Assembly: GCA_030052745.1 (NCBI GenBank)
Contig: JANBVO010000002.1
Location: 1,240,001-1,304,000, forward strand
Origin: Pleurostoma richardsiae
Taxonomy: Eukaryota; Ascomycota; Sordariomycetes; Calosphaeriales; Pleurostomataceae
Reading direction: 5' to 3'
DNA length: 64,000 nt
Shown here: piece by piece, positions 36,503 through 46,069 of the stretch
Numbering within the stretch: position 1 is the first letter of the stretch
Layout: the number at the start of each line of letters is the position of its first letter
Notes under the pieces: generated by a model
What the model saw: only the letters and a program-made list of their open reading frames with translations
Told to the model about the DNA's origin: nothing
The model's database searches: none
Translations under genes and position numbers: made by a program

Positions 36503-37452
36503 CGCGTTTCCGGAGTCGACTCTTGAGCTCTTAAGGATGGTCGCCGGGGACGAACGGGGGACCAGATGGACGATTTGGATATCACCATGGCAGGAAAATC
36601 AATCGTGCATTTGGCTCATGTTGCAGTTGCGCATCAACCTCCCAGTTCCCCAACTTCTCCAGCCACGCTGGGGGCAGAGTACGTTTTATTTGGCGGTCGA
36701 TTCGTCATAGCGAGAAGGTTGTCGCCACTTAGTCGGACCACCCGCGGGGAGGAGAGTCAAAAGCTAGAAGCGAGTCCCCAAGCATCACTTTGGCGTCTCA
36801 AAAATGTGGGTGAATCGCCGGTCCAGAGCTGTGTATGACTCGGGATCAGCGAGCCGCCCTGGATTAGGACAAAGAATAAGGTTTTCGGGGCACGCACTAT
36901 TATGCATCTCAGATCAAGGATGGGGCAGGCATTCGATCTCACAATACATCTTTCCCACGATGAATCGTCATCCCATTCCGTCGCATGGGACGGCCTAGAC
37001 TATGGAATGCGGGAGCGGAGAATATTTCGACGCCATGGGTGCACCCGATCCCTTTCCCGCTGAAAACCCTGCCCATCGCATACTCTGGTAACGTCCCAAA
37101 CTTCACCGGATACATTCTGCCTGTGGTTGGGGCGTCTGCGTGGTTCCCTCCTGTACTTACGTGGGAGGGAAAGTTGAGCGCGCCTGGCGAGCCCGAAGCA
37201 CGTATACGCTATGGTACACCTCGACCAGCGGAATGATGCGCGACTCGAGAGTAACCTACCGTCTACCTCAGTGTTCCGTTTCCGGCACTCGCAATTCACC
37301 CCAAGTGAAAATACCACGGCTGCAAGATTCTTGAAAAGGAAAGAAAGATGAATGAGATAATAGAAAAGATAACGTGCGGACCCGTAAGAAGACGAAGCAA
37401 AAGAAAAGAGGTGGCTGAGTCTATGCAGCTCAAAATGGCAAGCACTGAAAAA
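36503..37452. other. Interval upstream of the CFEM receptor
   Basis: Holds the promoter of the receptor (minus strand) next to the 3' side of tRNA-Gln. Overlapping frames, such as 36566-36838 plus and 37491-37000 minus, have no recognisable content. Confidence 0.45.
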
Positions 37453-37524
37453 AGCTCCAGGGAAGAATCGAACTTCCGTCTTGAGAATCAAAATCTCATG
37501 TGATAACCATTACACTACTGGAGC
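37453..37524 (-). tRNA. tRNA-Gln (TTG)
   Basis: Complete 72-nt cloverleaf on the minus strand without intron. The acceptor is GCTCCAG / CTGGAGC with discriminator T. The anticodon stem TGAGA/TCTCA encloses loop TTTTGAT, giving anticodon TTG. The T arm is GGAAG-TTCGATT-CTTCC. A T-run directly follows the 3' end on the minus strand (plus-strand A-run at 37448-37453), the Pol III terminator. Confidence 0.94.
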
Positions 37525-38355
37525 GGAAAATTGTCGTTGCTTGGTCGCCGACCAATGCGGGGCATCAAGTGCTCTGCACCTAGAGCGAGTCCGTCCGGCG
37601 GATGCCCTGCTTTCAATCTACGGTAGGTACCTAGTGGGTATTTTAGTGATGCCCAACTTATCCCCCGGGACTCTACAAAGTGAGACCATCGAGTTTGATA
37701 AACGGATGTATGGAATTTAAGTCAATGTTACTATGCAGAACTGCGGCATTTAAAGGATTCGGATGCATACGTAGATCGAGGAAGTTTTCGCAGCGAATGG
37801 GCAAAGTGATTCCTGCCGGCATCTAAAGGCTCATGGAGGTCCTTCCCTCCGAGCCTGATAAGACGACCACCAAGTGATGCGGACTTCGCTTGGTGGCGTG
37901 CAATGTCAAGGCTTGAAATGAGCAGCGCTTCAAGTGTCAAACGCCGCACGATCTTCGCTTTTCTCGTCTTCACTCCCCTATCTCCTCTTGTCCATCCTTG
38001 CTCCGCTTCTCACGTCATTCCCATTCCACTATTCTCGTTGATATAGGTCCATCTGGAGCATCGATAGGCAGAGTCCCCTTCCAAAATGCTGCTCAGCGAT
38101 ACACTGTGAGCGACCTGGCCTAGCACGATATTATGGAGCCATGCGACTGAGATATTATTGTCAATCACTGAGGGGAGACAGGGACGGCTTGTCCTTTCAA
38201 GCGGACTCGTGATTATCACCTGTCTTGTCCTATTTCTGGACAAGGGATCAAAGGGAGACGGACTGATATTCCTGTCGGCACTTGATCCGTCATCGTTGGC
38301 CGCAGAACTCGCATAAACCTATTCCTAACTATTCCACAATCTATATTACCCTCTT
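37525..38355. other. Interval between tRNA-Gln and the NmrA-like gene
   Basis: No gene is supported. Frames on both strands (for example 38010-38479 minus) show no family features. The part next to 38356 is the 3' UTR of the NmrA-like gene. Confidence 0.45.
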
Positions 38356-39492
38356 TCACTCCTTTTTTTCTTTCCAGAACCTGTCGAGAAGCTCCTTGAC
38401 TGTCAACGGCTTGATATGAGGGAACTTCTCGTTCAATGCTCCCTCCGAAGGAACATGACTTAGTCCCACGGCTGTCCATAACTCAAATATGGACATGAAC
38501 CACTGGAATTTCTCCTTTGGAAAATGGTCATAGAGGGCTCGGTGAGACGGAAGCTCGGTTATCTGGAAATTCCTGAGCTTCTCAACATCATCGTAGTGGA
38601 CGTCGAATTTGGCACCTGCAATATTCCTCGTCAGCCTACCAGGCATTAAGCTCGACCCTCGTCGCTGTCAAGGCACTCACCACGCGCTTCTTCTGCCAGC
38701 TTCACAAAGTCGTTCCAGGTGATCTGATCGCCTACTATGCGCGTCTCCTGTGGCCATGTTTCCAGGTCGAGGGCCGCGACGACGAACCTTGCCACATCTA
38801 AACTGTAGGTCAAGGTGACTATATTCTTTCCGTCTCCTGGAATGGCCGCCGCATTGTTCTCCATGTCGATGACAAATACGTTAGGCTTCAAGTAGGACTT
38901 GAGATGCGGCGCACCAAAGTAGTCCATGAACGTGCCATTTAGAACAACCGTCCACTCAAGATCTGTCTTCTTCAGCTCGTCAAGGGAGTCGAAGTAGTAC
39001 TTCAGAGGCGGCAGGACATCGACGTAGCTAACCAACCGTACTTCATATTAGCACTTTATACACGCCCTTGCGTCGGGGACAAACGGCGGATGCTTACTCC
39101 CGAGGATAGGGGATGGCGAATGAACTTGGGATAAATCTTCGAGTTGCCGATGACATCGCCGAGGCCCTGATCAGGTTAATCTGAGAGGTGCTCAGAGAAT
39201 TGCCTTCAATAGCGAAAGTGCAAATCACAGTGTTGATCTGGTGTTTCTCAAGGAGGACCTTTAGGCCTTCCACGTCAGTGTAATCGACTTCCACGAGAGG
39301 TAGCCTTGAATTCTCATCGTTCCTGTTCTGCATATATACTCTCAGCATCCAATGTCTCACTGAATGGGGTGTGTCTTAGCATGGTACCCTCCGGCTGAAG
39401 ATAACAGCTTGATGGCTCGGATGGCCCGCCAGTACCTCAGCGATGCTCCTCCCGACTCCTCCAGTGCCTCCGGCGATGGCAATATTGACCAT
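38356..39492 (-). CDS. NmrA-like NAD(P)-binding protein (313 aa)
   Basis: Atypical short-chain dehydrogenase related to isoflavone reductases and the nitrogen regulator NmrA. Four exons: 39492-39388, 39327-39098, 39027-38681 and 38615-38356. The Rossmann start is MVNIAIAGGTGGVGRSIAEVL, with the glycine-rich GGTGGVG at residues 8-14. The next parts are the second strand VIFSRR, LPLVEVDYTDVEGL, NTVICTFAI, the RRFIPSSFAIPYPRDYVDVLPP segment common in the family, and the substrate part LEWTVVLNGTFMDYFG. The C-terminal half carries ITWNDFVKLAEEARG and LTVKELLDRFWKEKKE. Members either reduce small molecules or act as redox-sensing regulators. The sequence does not decide, because the catalytic lysine position of true reductases is not clear by eye. 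Confidence 0.88.
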
Positions 39493-40407
39493 TTTATGTC
39501 CCTGTAACCTGGATCTCGTGTACCGCTTTCTTCCGAGACGCAGAATCCCAGATTCGGCGTTCTTCCTTCCTGAAGATTTTGGAAGAACCACGCTGCAGAT
39601 ACCAGTCACGGCGGCGACGGCTCAAAGATGGAATGTGCCATTGTTGTTTGGACCAGGAGTTCACTAGATATCTACTTTCCCCTCTTCGACTCACCTGATG
39701 TTAGACAGGATATATGTCAAGCTGGGACGTCGTCGTCATGGAACTCTAGACAGCTCGTCCAATGGTACAATCGAATTTGGTCAAACGAGTACCTAGTGCG
39801 TAAGCCGGTTGCATACACTACAACAGTTATGCGAACAAGCTCGCCCAACAACATTGCTGGCCCATATTTTCTAACACGAAGTAAATTATCAGGTGGCCAA
39901 GGACAAGGGAGTAATGAAGAGTAATGAATTAGTTGCCTGGCGTTATGCAGCTGCCTCAGAAGCCGGTCTGGCATAAATGGGAACTGAGGTCAGCAATAGC
40001 TCTAACAATTATCCCTGACTCGAACACTCGAACCGGGTTATCATGCCGTGGCGCAAGAATTCCCCGCGCAATTCAGGCACCAAGCTTCTAGAGTGAATGT
40101 CTAGATTGTCTCTGCTCTCGTTAGCTGAAGGCCTCACGTATATAACGTCTAAGTATGGAACGACAGGCTGGACTTCGAAGATCCCTTTACTATGCAAATT
40201 CATGAGCTGTTGCCCTACATGGCACACTACCGCAATCGCAGACTATCGCTTGTTCGAGAATATTCCGAGTGGTTAGCCCCTTCTTGCTGAGGCGCAACTG
40301 CGCAGAGCTAACTTTTAGGTACTTGGTTATCATACCGATGCCCATCGCTTCTACGGTTATGCGCTTCTTTCCTGGATAGATCCAACATATCATCAAATAA
40401 CTCAAGT
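39493..40407. promoter_or_regulatory. Divergent promoter region of the NmrA-like and PaiA-like genes
   Basis: About 0.9 kb between two divergent starts. It must contain both promoters. No gene was recognised; short frames on both strands lack family features. Confidence 0.45.
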
Positions 40408-40947
40408 ATGGCGATTACCTCTCAGACACAGATTGACGTTCGGCCAGCCAGCCCGGACGACGCCGTAGATATTGCAAAACTCGGCGCTCACGTCTTCTCA
40501 GCTACCTTCGGCCACTCGGTTCAGCCGCACGAGCTGAAGGCCTATTTGGATGACTCCTACAGCACAGAAGCGACCACCAAAGACATCTCGGATCCCTCCC
40601 GGGACATGATCGTCGCGACAAACGAAGATGGGCAGATTGTCGGGTTTGGCCTGTTGACCCGCGGCTCGAGTGAACCCTGCATTGCCCACGTTGGAAGCAC
40701 GATAGAATTACAGCGGCTTTACGTGCACCCCGACTTCCACGGGAAGGGCATTGGGAAGATCTTGGTCAACACGATGGAGAATATGGCAAGGAAGCAGGCA
40801 TTCAAGCACATGTGGCTCGGAGTGTGGGAGGAGAATCACAAGGCGCAAAGAGTCTACGAGAAGCTCGGCTACAAGATCGTAGGAGACCATGACTTTGTTA
40901 TTGGGGGAGTCATACAGACAGATCACATCATGTTGAAGGAACTTTGA
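40408..40947 (+). CDS. GNAT acetyltransferase, PaiA-like (179 aa)
   Basis: N-acetyltransferase of the GCN5-related fold. Intronless and full length. The N-terminal helix part (HVFSATFGHSVQPHELKAYLDDSYS) matches the PaiA group, where a TF......YL pattern is typical. Motif A is LQRLYVHPDFHGKGIGKILV, with the acetyl-CoA loop HGKGIG at 111-116. Motif B is MWLGVWEENHKAQRVYEKLGY (135-155). The end (GGVIQTDHIMLKEL) also follows the PaiA pattern QTD.IM.K.L. Bacillus PaiA acetylates polyamines such as spermidine; the same substrate here is inference. The gene lies 382 bp upstream of a PaiB-like gene on the same strand, recalling the bacterial paiAB pair. Confidence 0.9.
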   Translation: MAITSQTQIDVRPASPDDAVDIAKLGAHVFSATFGHSVQPHELKAYLDDSYSTEATTKDISDPSRDMIVATNEDGQIVGFGLLTRGSSEPCIAHVGSTIELQRLYVHPDFHGKGIGKILVNTMENMARKQAFKHMWLGVWEENHKAQRVYEKLGYKIVGDHDFVIGGVIQTDHIMLKEL

Positions 40948-41329
40948 TGGAACAGGGAAGGGTCTTTCAGATTTTACGCCAGAACAATGCGGAGGGGAGG
41001 CATTGACTGGTTTGACAAACAGTCAGACATTTGAGACAACTCCGCGGAATCCAGGGGGGCGGCACACGCTGCGCAGATGCGCAGTGCATCAGGCTGTACT
41101 TGCCTTTTCCAGTAAGACGGCTCTGCTCCACTCCCTTCGGCAGTGGTTTTAGTACGCACCCTTCCGCATATAGCGCTGTATCTACGCATACCGTATCCAA
41201 GGGCCTCGGCGTCCGCGCCCAACCGCGGCCAGCTAATTAGTCACCGGGCTGTGGTATATTTGCCCATAATCGCAACATCTTCTCTGCTTTCCTCCCAGTC
41301 ATGTCCATTTCGCAACAGCCATCGCCATC
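40948..41329. promoter_or_regulatory. Intergenic region between the PaiA-like and PaiB-like genes
   Basis: Contains the 3' UTR of the acetyltransferase and the promoter of the next gene. No separate gene or TATA box is apparent. The spacing is too large for a shared bacterial-type message, so separate transcription is expected. Confidence 0.5.
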
Positions 41330-42100
41330 ATGTACCTCAGGGGTGTCCACGCGGACGCGACTATCCCTGTGCTCCGCCAACTGATACGGGAGAACCCCTT
41401 GGGCATTTTGACCACGGCTATCCGGTCGAGCATCGCACCGTTTATTCAATCTAGCCACATACCCTTCATCATAGATGTCCAGGATGAAGGTAGTGAAACC
41501 GAGCTCGGTGTCCTACGTGCCCACCTCGCGCGACAGAACCCGCAGAGCAAAGCCATGATCGAGGCGGTCCAGGCACAGCCACCCTCAAGCAGCAACGTCC
41601 TGGAGGAGGAGGTGCTGGTTCTTTTCACTTCAACAGCCCAGCACTACGTAACACCCAAGTTCTACAGCGAGACGAAGCCGAGCACGGGCAAGGTGGTGCC
41701 GACGTGGAACTACGCAGCAGCGCAAGTGTACGGCAAGGCCAAGATCTACTGGGACCCCAAGTCGAAAGAAGCTATTACGTTCCTGTCGAAGCAGATCAAC
41801 GACCTCTCTAAACATGCTGAAACATCCATCATGGGGTATACGGGGGCCGATGGCAGGCCTGGGGCGTGGAGCGTCACTGATGCGCCAGAGCGCTTCATTG
41901 AGCTGCTGCGAACAAACATTATCGGCATCGAGATCAAAATTGACCGCCTGGAAGGCAAATTCAAGATGAGCCAGGAGCTGTCACGCAACGATCGGGAGGG
42001 TGTCATTGAAGGATTCAGGGCTCTGGAAACTGAAGTCGGCCATAAGGTCTCTGACATAGTTAAAGAACGTGGAGAACTCAAGCAAGCTCAGCTCAGTTGA
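41330..42100 (+). CDS. PaiB-like FMN-binding split-barrel protein (256 aa)
   Basis: Intronless. The fold family (FMN_bind_2, often named transcriptional regulator PAI 2-type) is a flavin split barrel. The protein begins MYLRGVHADATIPVLRQLI, as PaiB proteins do (MYIP...). Clear family blocks are SHIPFIID (about 43-50), LRAHLARQNPQ (about 63-73), VLVLFTSTAQHYVTPKFY and KVVPTWNYAAAQVYG (about 120-135), followed by a helical C-terminal part with FKMSQELSRNDREGVIEGF. In Bacillus, PaiB represses sporulation and protease genes as part of paiAB. In fungi a heme- or flavin-linked small-molecule role is equally possible. No helix-turn-helix or nuclear signal is evident. The start matches the family N-terminus. 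Confidence 0.9.
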   Translation: MYLRGVHADATIPVLRQLIRENPLGILTTAIRSSIAPFIQSSHIPFIIDVQDEGSETELGVLRAHLARQNPQSKAMIEAVQAQPPSSSNVLEEEVLVLFTSTAQHYVTPKFYSETKPSTGKVVPTWNYAAAQVYGKAKIYWDPKSKEAITFLSKQINDLSKHAETSIMGYTGADGRPGAWSVTDAPERFIELLRTNIIGIEIKIDRLEGKFKMSQELSRNDREGVIEGFRALETEVGHKVSDIVKERGELKQAQLS

Positions 42101-42833
42101 AGACAGCGCACTCTTCCCTTGAATTCAGACTCGTCCCGTAGTACGATGTGTTCACTCCACAGCCCGAAATGACGAGTATCCTGAGGGGAAAACGAGGAAG
42201 GAGGCGATAGGTGATTTCGGTAGGTATTAACTGAACAGGGATAGCAAAAAAGGCGACCTAGCATTGTGCCAACAGCGTCGAAATTCCCTTTTGTCTGGGT
42301 GACATATTGCGAACCGTAGGTGTAAGTCGTGCAGGTTGTGCGGTGTGCAGCGGTACTCAAAGTGGCACGGGCAGGTCGTACACTGCTGTATGCCTTACTC
42401 TCTTCTTCTCTGCCGCATGTTAATATCCGTACGAACCTTACTTGAACTATGTCAGATCGGATGAATTTCTCAACTAGACTTCCAAGAAAAGCCCAAACAT
42501 GGCGAGAGAAAATTCTTGGCCTGACTTATGACGAGACACAAACACGGTCACTGTGCAACGATGGTACTGCAGGACAGTGCGCCTGAACGGGTTGCTGCTG
42601 ATCTCGATGTGTTGCGACTTAGCATGCCGCTATATTGCTCAGACAGTGGCCGTTCAAGAGTAAACGCTCGCCCAGGATTCAAAGCAGAGTAGTTGGCTGC
42701 AGATGAGGTACTTGCCTGGCACTTGACCAGCAGAATCCAGCTATAAATGCCGAACGAGCCCCAGACTCGCCATTTCACCAGCTTCGCTCTCCAGATCTCT
42801 GAACTATAAGCTTCGATAGACCTGAGCGCCAAT
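42101..42833. other. Upstream region of the small secreted cysteine-rich gene
   Basis: No gene is supported. It carries the 3' UTR of the PaiB-like gene and, near its right end, the TATA box of the secreted protein gene. Confidence 0.5.
42742..42747 (+). promoter_or_regulatory. TATA box of the small secreted protein gene
   Basis: A perfect TATAAA lies 92 bases before the ATG at 42834. The spacing would put transcription start near 42775 with a UTR of about 60 nt. Few genes in this window have a consensus box. Confidence 0.6.
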
Positions 42834-43130
42834 ATGAAGTTGAAAAGCGTCTTTTCTCTCTTTGTGCTTCTCTTCACCCTCGGCACACTTGCAGCCGCTG
42901 AGCCTAGGGCTGGGACTGACGTCTCTAACGATGCCCGCGCTGCCCAAACCTGCGACTATTCCGTCGGGTGCAATTGTGTCGATTCCCACTCGGGCCTGTA
43001 CTGCGGCTACTGTGCCCAGGTCCGCGGCAACTGGGTCTGGGACTCAGTCTACCAGTGCAACCCCAACGGCGACTGCTGCTCGTTCGGCTACAGGGGCAGT
43101 TGCCACAACTATGACGGGCCGTGCGGCTAA
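42834..43130 (+). CDS. Small secreted cysteine-rich protein (98 aa, ten cysteines)
   Basis: Intronless. A signal peptide occupies residues 1 to about 22 (MKLKSVFSLFVLLFTLGTLAAA). The mature part of roughly 75 residues has ten cysteines, enough for five disulfides: QTCDY, GCNC, YCGYC, QCN, DCC, SCHN and the penultimate Cys (PCG end). It is rich in Tyr, Gly, Asn and Asp and has no membrane segment. A TATA box precedes it. This is the profile of a candidate effector or antimicrobial peptide. I do not recognise a named family, and it is not the CFEM, hydrophobin or cerato-platanin spacing. A short Arg-containing pro-segment (NDAR-AAQT) before the first Cys could be processed. Function is not assigned. 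Confidence 0.85.
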   Translation: MKLKSVFSLFVLLFTLGTLAAAEPRAGTDVSNDARAAQTCDYSVGCNCVDSHSGLYCGYCAQVRGNWVWDSVYQCNPNGDCCSFGYRGSCHNYDGPCG

Positions 43131-44464
43131 GGTAGCTGAAAATGCAATGTTCCTTCACATAGCTGAGACACTAATGAGAGAGGAGGGTATAGAAGTTGAA
43201 CTGAAGTGCCAAGTTCGACGTGTATCGGTCCAGCCTCGAAAGTCGTTTGTCAGCGAAGCGTGGGAAACAGCGCTGGTCCTTGTGTTTTGTGACAATGAGG
43301 CTACCGCGCCGGGCATTCTCTTTCCGTTACTCGCTTAGAAATGGCATTGCACACACGATAGTATTCTGAAGGATTTCATGCGTCTGGGATGTGCGCCCTT
43401 CGTGTCTAGTTTACAGTTTAGCTGCCCGGCATCGGCAAGTCAGTCTGCTTCAAGCCAGCGCGGGGATGATGGGGACATATCACGCTCATCTCACTCATAG
43501 TGATGCAATGTCACCCATTCAAGGTTTCTCAGACTGACACGTTCTGCTGCATTGTCTCGTAGTTTCGCTGTCATCGCAGGCGGAGTGTCTGTGGGGCCCC
43601 AGAGGCCTTAGCTCACCGAGACCGGGGAGCAATCCGATCTCGATTCTGACCGAGCTAGCCGGCGCTGTCAGGTACTCGATTAGCACCGTATATACGGAGT
43701 ACTTCCCTGTGAAATGAGCGCGTGTGAGGATGTGAAAACAGCCGTCCTGATGGGCAGTAGTGGATGGAAAAACTATCTCCGGCAAAGGTTTTCTAGAAAA
43801 GTCCAGGCCCCCTTTTCCAGTCACCAGGTATTACGTTCAGTGATCTAGATGGCGCGTCCCGGTTAAAAACAGCATCAACCCCACGCACAGCCTCTCCACG
43901 CACACGTGTAGCTCATCATGTTCACCGCCGAAGCAGCGGCATGACGATGACCCTAGGGAGAGCCGGGCCCCCCGTTCGGGGAGCGAGTGGGTCCGCCTCC
44001 TCGGCTTCCGATTAGCCCTCCGGGCTGGGCGGCTCCACAGTGGGGCTCTACCGGCGCCGGACCGGAGCAGGACCGGGTAAAAGCGTGATATGATGTCGTG
44101 ATCCCCTTAGTAAAGTCTGCAGCTCTTGCTAACAGTGCGAAGCACCTACACGCCTGGCCCCAGCGGATCAAAGTTTTACGAGCTGACTGTGGCCCGGACA
44201 CTTGCAAATTTGCACTGCGAAATGCCTGATCATAGCCCTCACCGACCCCCCAGGGGCTGGCCTCCATGGCTCGGTGGCGCCATGTCGGACCGACCGCCGG
44301 TTTGACAGCGGCAGGGCCTATATACATCTGGGAGTCATCACTGTGCAGCCACAGGCGTCATGGTTGATGCAGTAATAGACGTTCTCTCGCTCTACCTTTC
44401 TTTCAACTCTCGTTGATTAGCGAAAGTCCATGGATGGACAAGCTTCATACGCAGCGGTAGGATC
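43131..44464. other. Gene-free interval upstream of the MFS transporter
   Basis: About 1.3 kb. The left part is AT-moderate; the right part (about 43950-44320) is markedly GC-rich, with repeated CCGG and CGCC words, and ends in a TATA-like element. Frames there (such as 44327-43953 minus) look like composition artefacts. No gene is supported. Confidence 0.45.
44319..44324 (+). promoter_or_regulatory. Possible TATA element of the MFS transporter gene
   Basis: A TATATA word in CCTATATACATC lies about 140 bases upstream of the transporter start. The context (GC-rich upstream, CT-rich leader downstream) fits a promoter, but the spacing is long. Confidence 0.4.
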
Positions 44465-45853
44465 ATGGGTCGGACAGAAACACAGCATCCCCAGATGCTC
44501 ATGGTGGCTCCAAACAGCCAGCAAGTCAACAATGCCCTTTCGGATAGCGATGTCGAGAACCAGTCGCCTCCGGCAAGCCTCAAGGACGAGCCTCCTGACG
44601 GAGGGAGAATCGCCTGGGAGCAGGTGCTAGTCGGCCACCTCGTCAACGCTATGACCTGGGGAGTCGCAAACGCCTACGGTGTCTTCCAGCTCTATTACAA
44701 GGAGAACACTTCCTGGTCCGCCTCCCAGATCTCCTGGATTGGCTCGGTGCAGATCTTCCTGATGTTCGTCTTGGGCACAGTGTCAGGGCGGCTGGCAGAT
44801 GGAGGGTACGCGCGGCACTGCATCCTCGCTGGTTCGATTCTTTGCACCGTCGGCATGTTCACGACGAGCGTGGCCACCGCTTACTGGCAGATCATGCTCT
44901 CCCTCGGTGTCTGCCAGGGCACGGGCAGCGGACTCTTGTCGATGCCAGTGACGGCCATCATCGGAGCGGACTTCAAGAGAAAGCGCGCTCTGGCGCTCAG
45001 CATCAGCGCCGCGGGCACTGGCGTGGGAGCCGTCGCATACACCGCCGTCGTACAGTACCTGATTCCCAAAGTCGGCTTCCCCTGGGCCGTCCGGTGCTGC
45101 GGGTTCATCACCTTGTTTTGTGGCCTCGTAGCAAATGCCCTGGCCGAGCCGCGGCTGCCCCCAAGGAAGCGTGGTGGCCTCATCGACATGACTGCTTTGC
45201 ATGACCGCCCCTTTGTCATCTTTAGCGCCGGTAGTTTTCTCATTTACTACTCGCTCTTCACTGTCGTCATATACGTGAGTCCTCCACCTTGGTTCCCAGA
45301 TAGATGACATTGGACAGTCGGACTGACCTCAGCCACTTAGATCAACTCATTTGCTCGTAATGCAATTGGCTTCAGCGACACGGATGCCGGCACCGTCCTG
45401 CTCATCACCAGCGCAACATCCATCATTGCTCGGCCCATCGCGGGCTTTGCCGCCGATCACTACCTCGGCGCGATCAACACTTATAACCTTGGCACATTCG
45501 TACTCTCTATTCTCATCTTTGCATGGATCGGAGTCCGTGATCGCACCAGCACTTTCATCTTCTCTGCCATCGTCGGCTTCGTCAACGGCTCTGCCCAGGG
45601 CGTGTTCCCTGGAGCCATCAGCAACCTTGTGGACGACCTCAGCAAGCTGGGCACGCGTCTCGGCATGGTCTTCGCCCTGTGCGGATTCGCAACTCTGGCA
45701 GGTCCACCAACCATGGGTGCTCTGTTAGATAAGAGCGGCGGTGACTACCTGGGGGCTCAGATATGGGGAGGCACTGTCATGTTGACAGGTAGCCTCATCG
45801 TAGCGACGACACGGTACTTCGCCAAGAAGGATAACAGGAGGCTCAAGTTCTGA
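44465..45853 (+). CDS. MFS transporter, monocarboxylate/MCH family (440 aa)
   Basis: Twelve-helix membrane carrier of the monocarboxylate porter group (MCT/MCH). Two exons: 44465-45274 and 45341-45853. A hydrophilic N-tail of about 45 residues leads into PDGGRIAWEQVLVGHLVNAMTWG; the DGG....V....F motif before helix 1 is the MCT signature. Further family features are SWIGSVQIFLMFVLGTVSGRLAD (loop 2-3), GVCQGTGSGLLSMPVTAIIGADFKRKRALALSISAAGTGVGA (helices 4-5) and, in exon 2, LLITSATSIIARPIAGFAADHYLG and FALCGFATLAGPPTMGALLD. Fungal relatives include riboflavin (MCH5) and monocarboxylate-like carriers and many cluster-linked transporters, so the substrate is open. The intron falls inside a helix at phase 0. 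Confidence 0.93.
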
Positions 45854-46069
45854 AGATATGTGATTTCCGGCTGGAGTTCAAAAAGTGTTGCATTGCAAGG
45901 CGTTGGGGAGGGATTGGGAGGGATCATACCGACCTACAGTCACCAACTGGGCTGGGTTGGATAGATTATAGATTACTGCTAGCAGACTAATATCTAATAC
46001 ATTTCTTGGTATCATTCCCATTATTCAGTCGAAATACTTCCGTGACCGTTGTCCAGACATTACGCTCAG

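Noticed and set aside
43953-44327. GC-rich minus-strand 124-residue frame upstream of the MFS transporter
   Set aside because: Gly/Pro-rich composition artefact lying in the transporter's promoter, with no family features.
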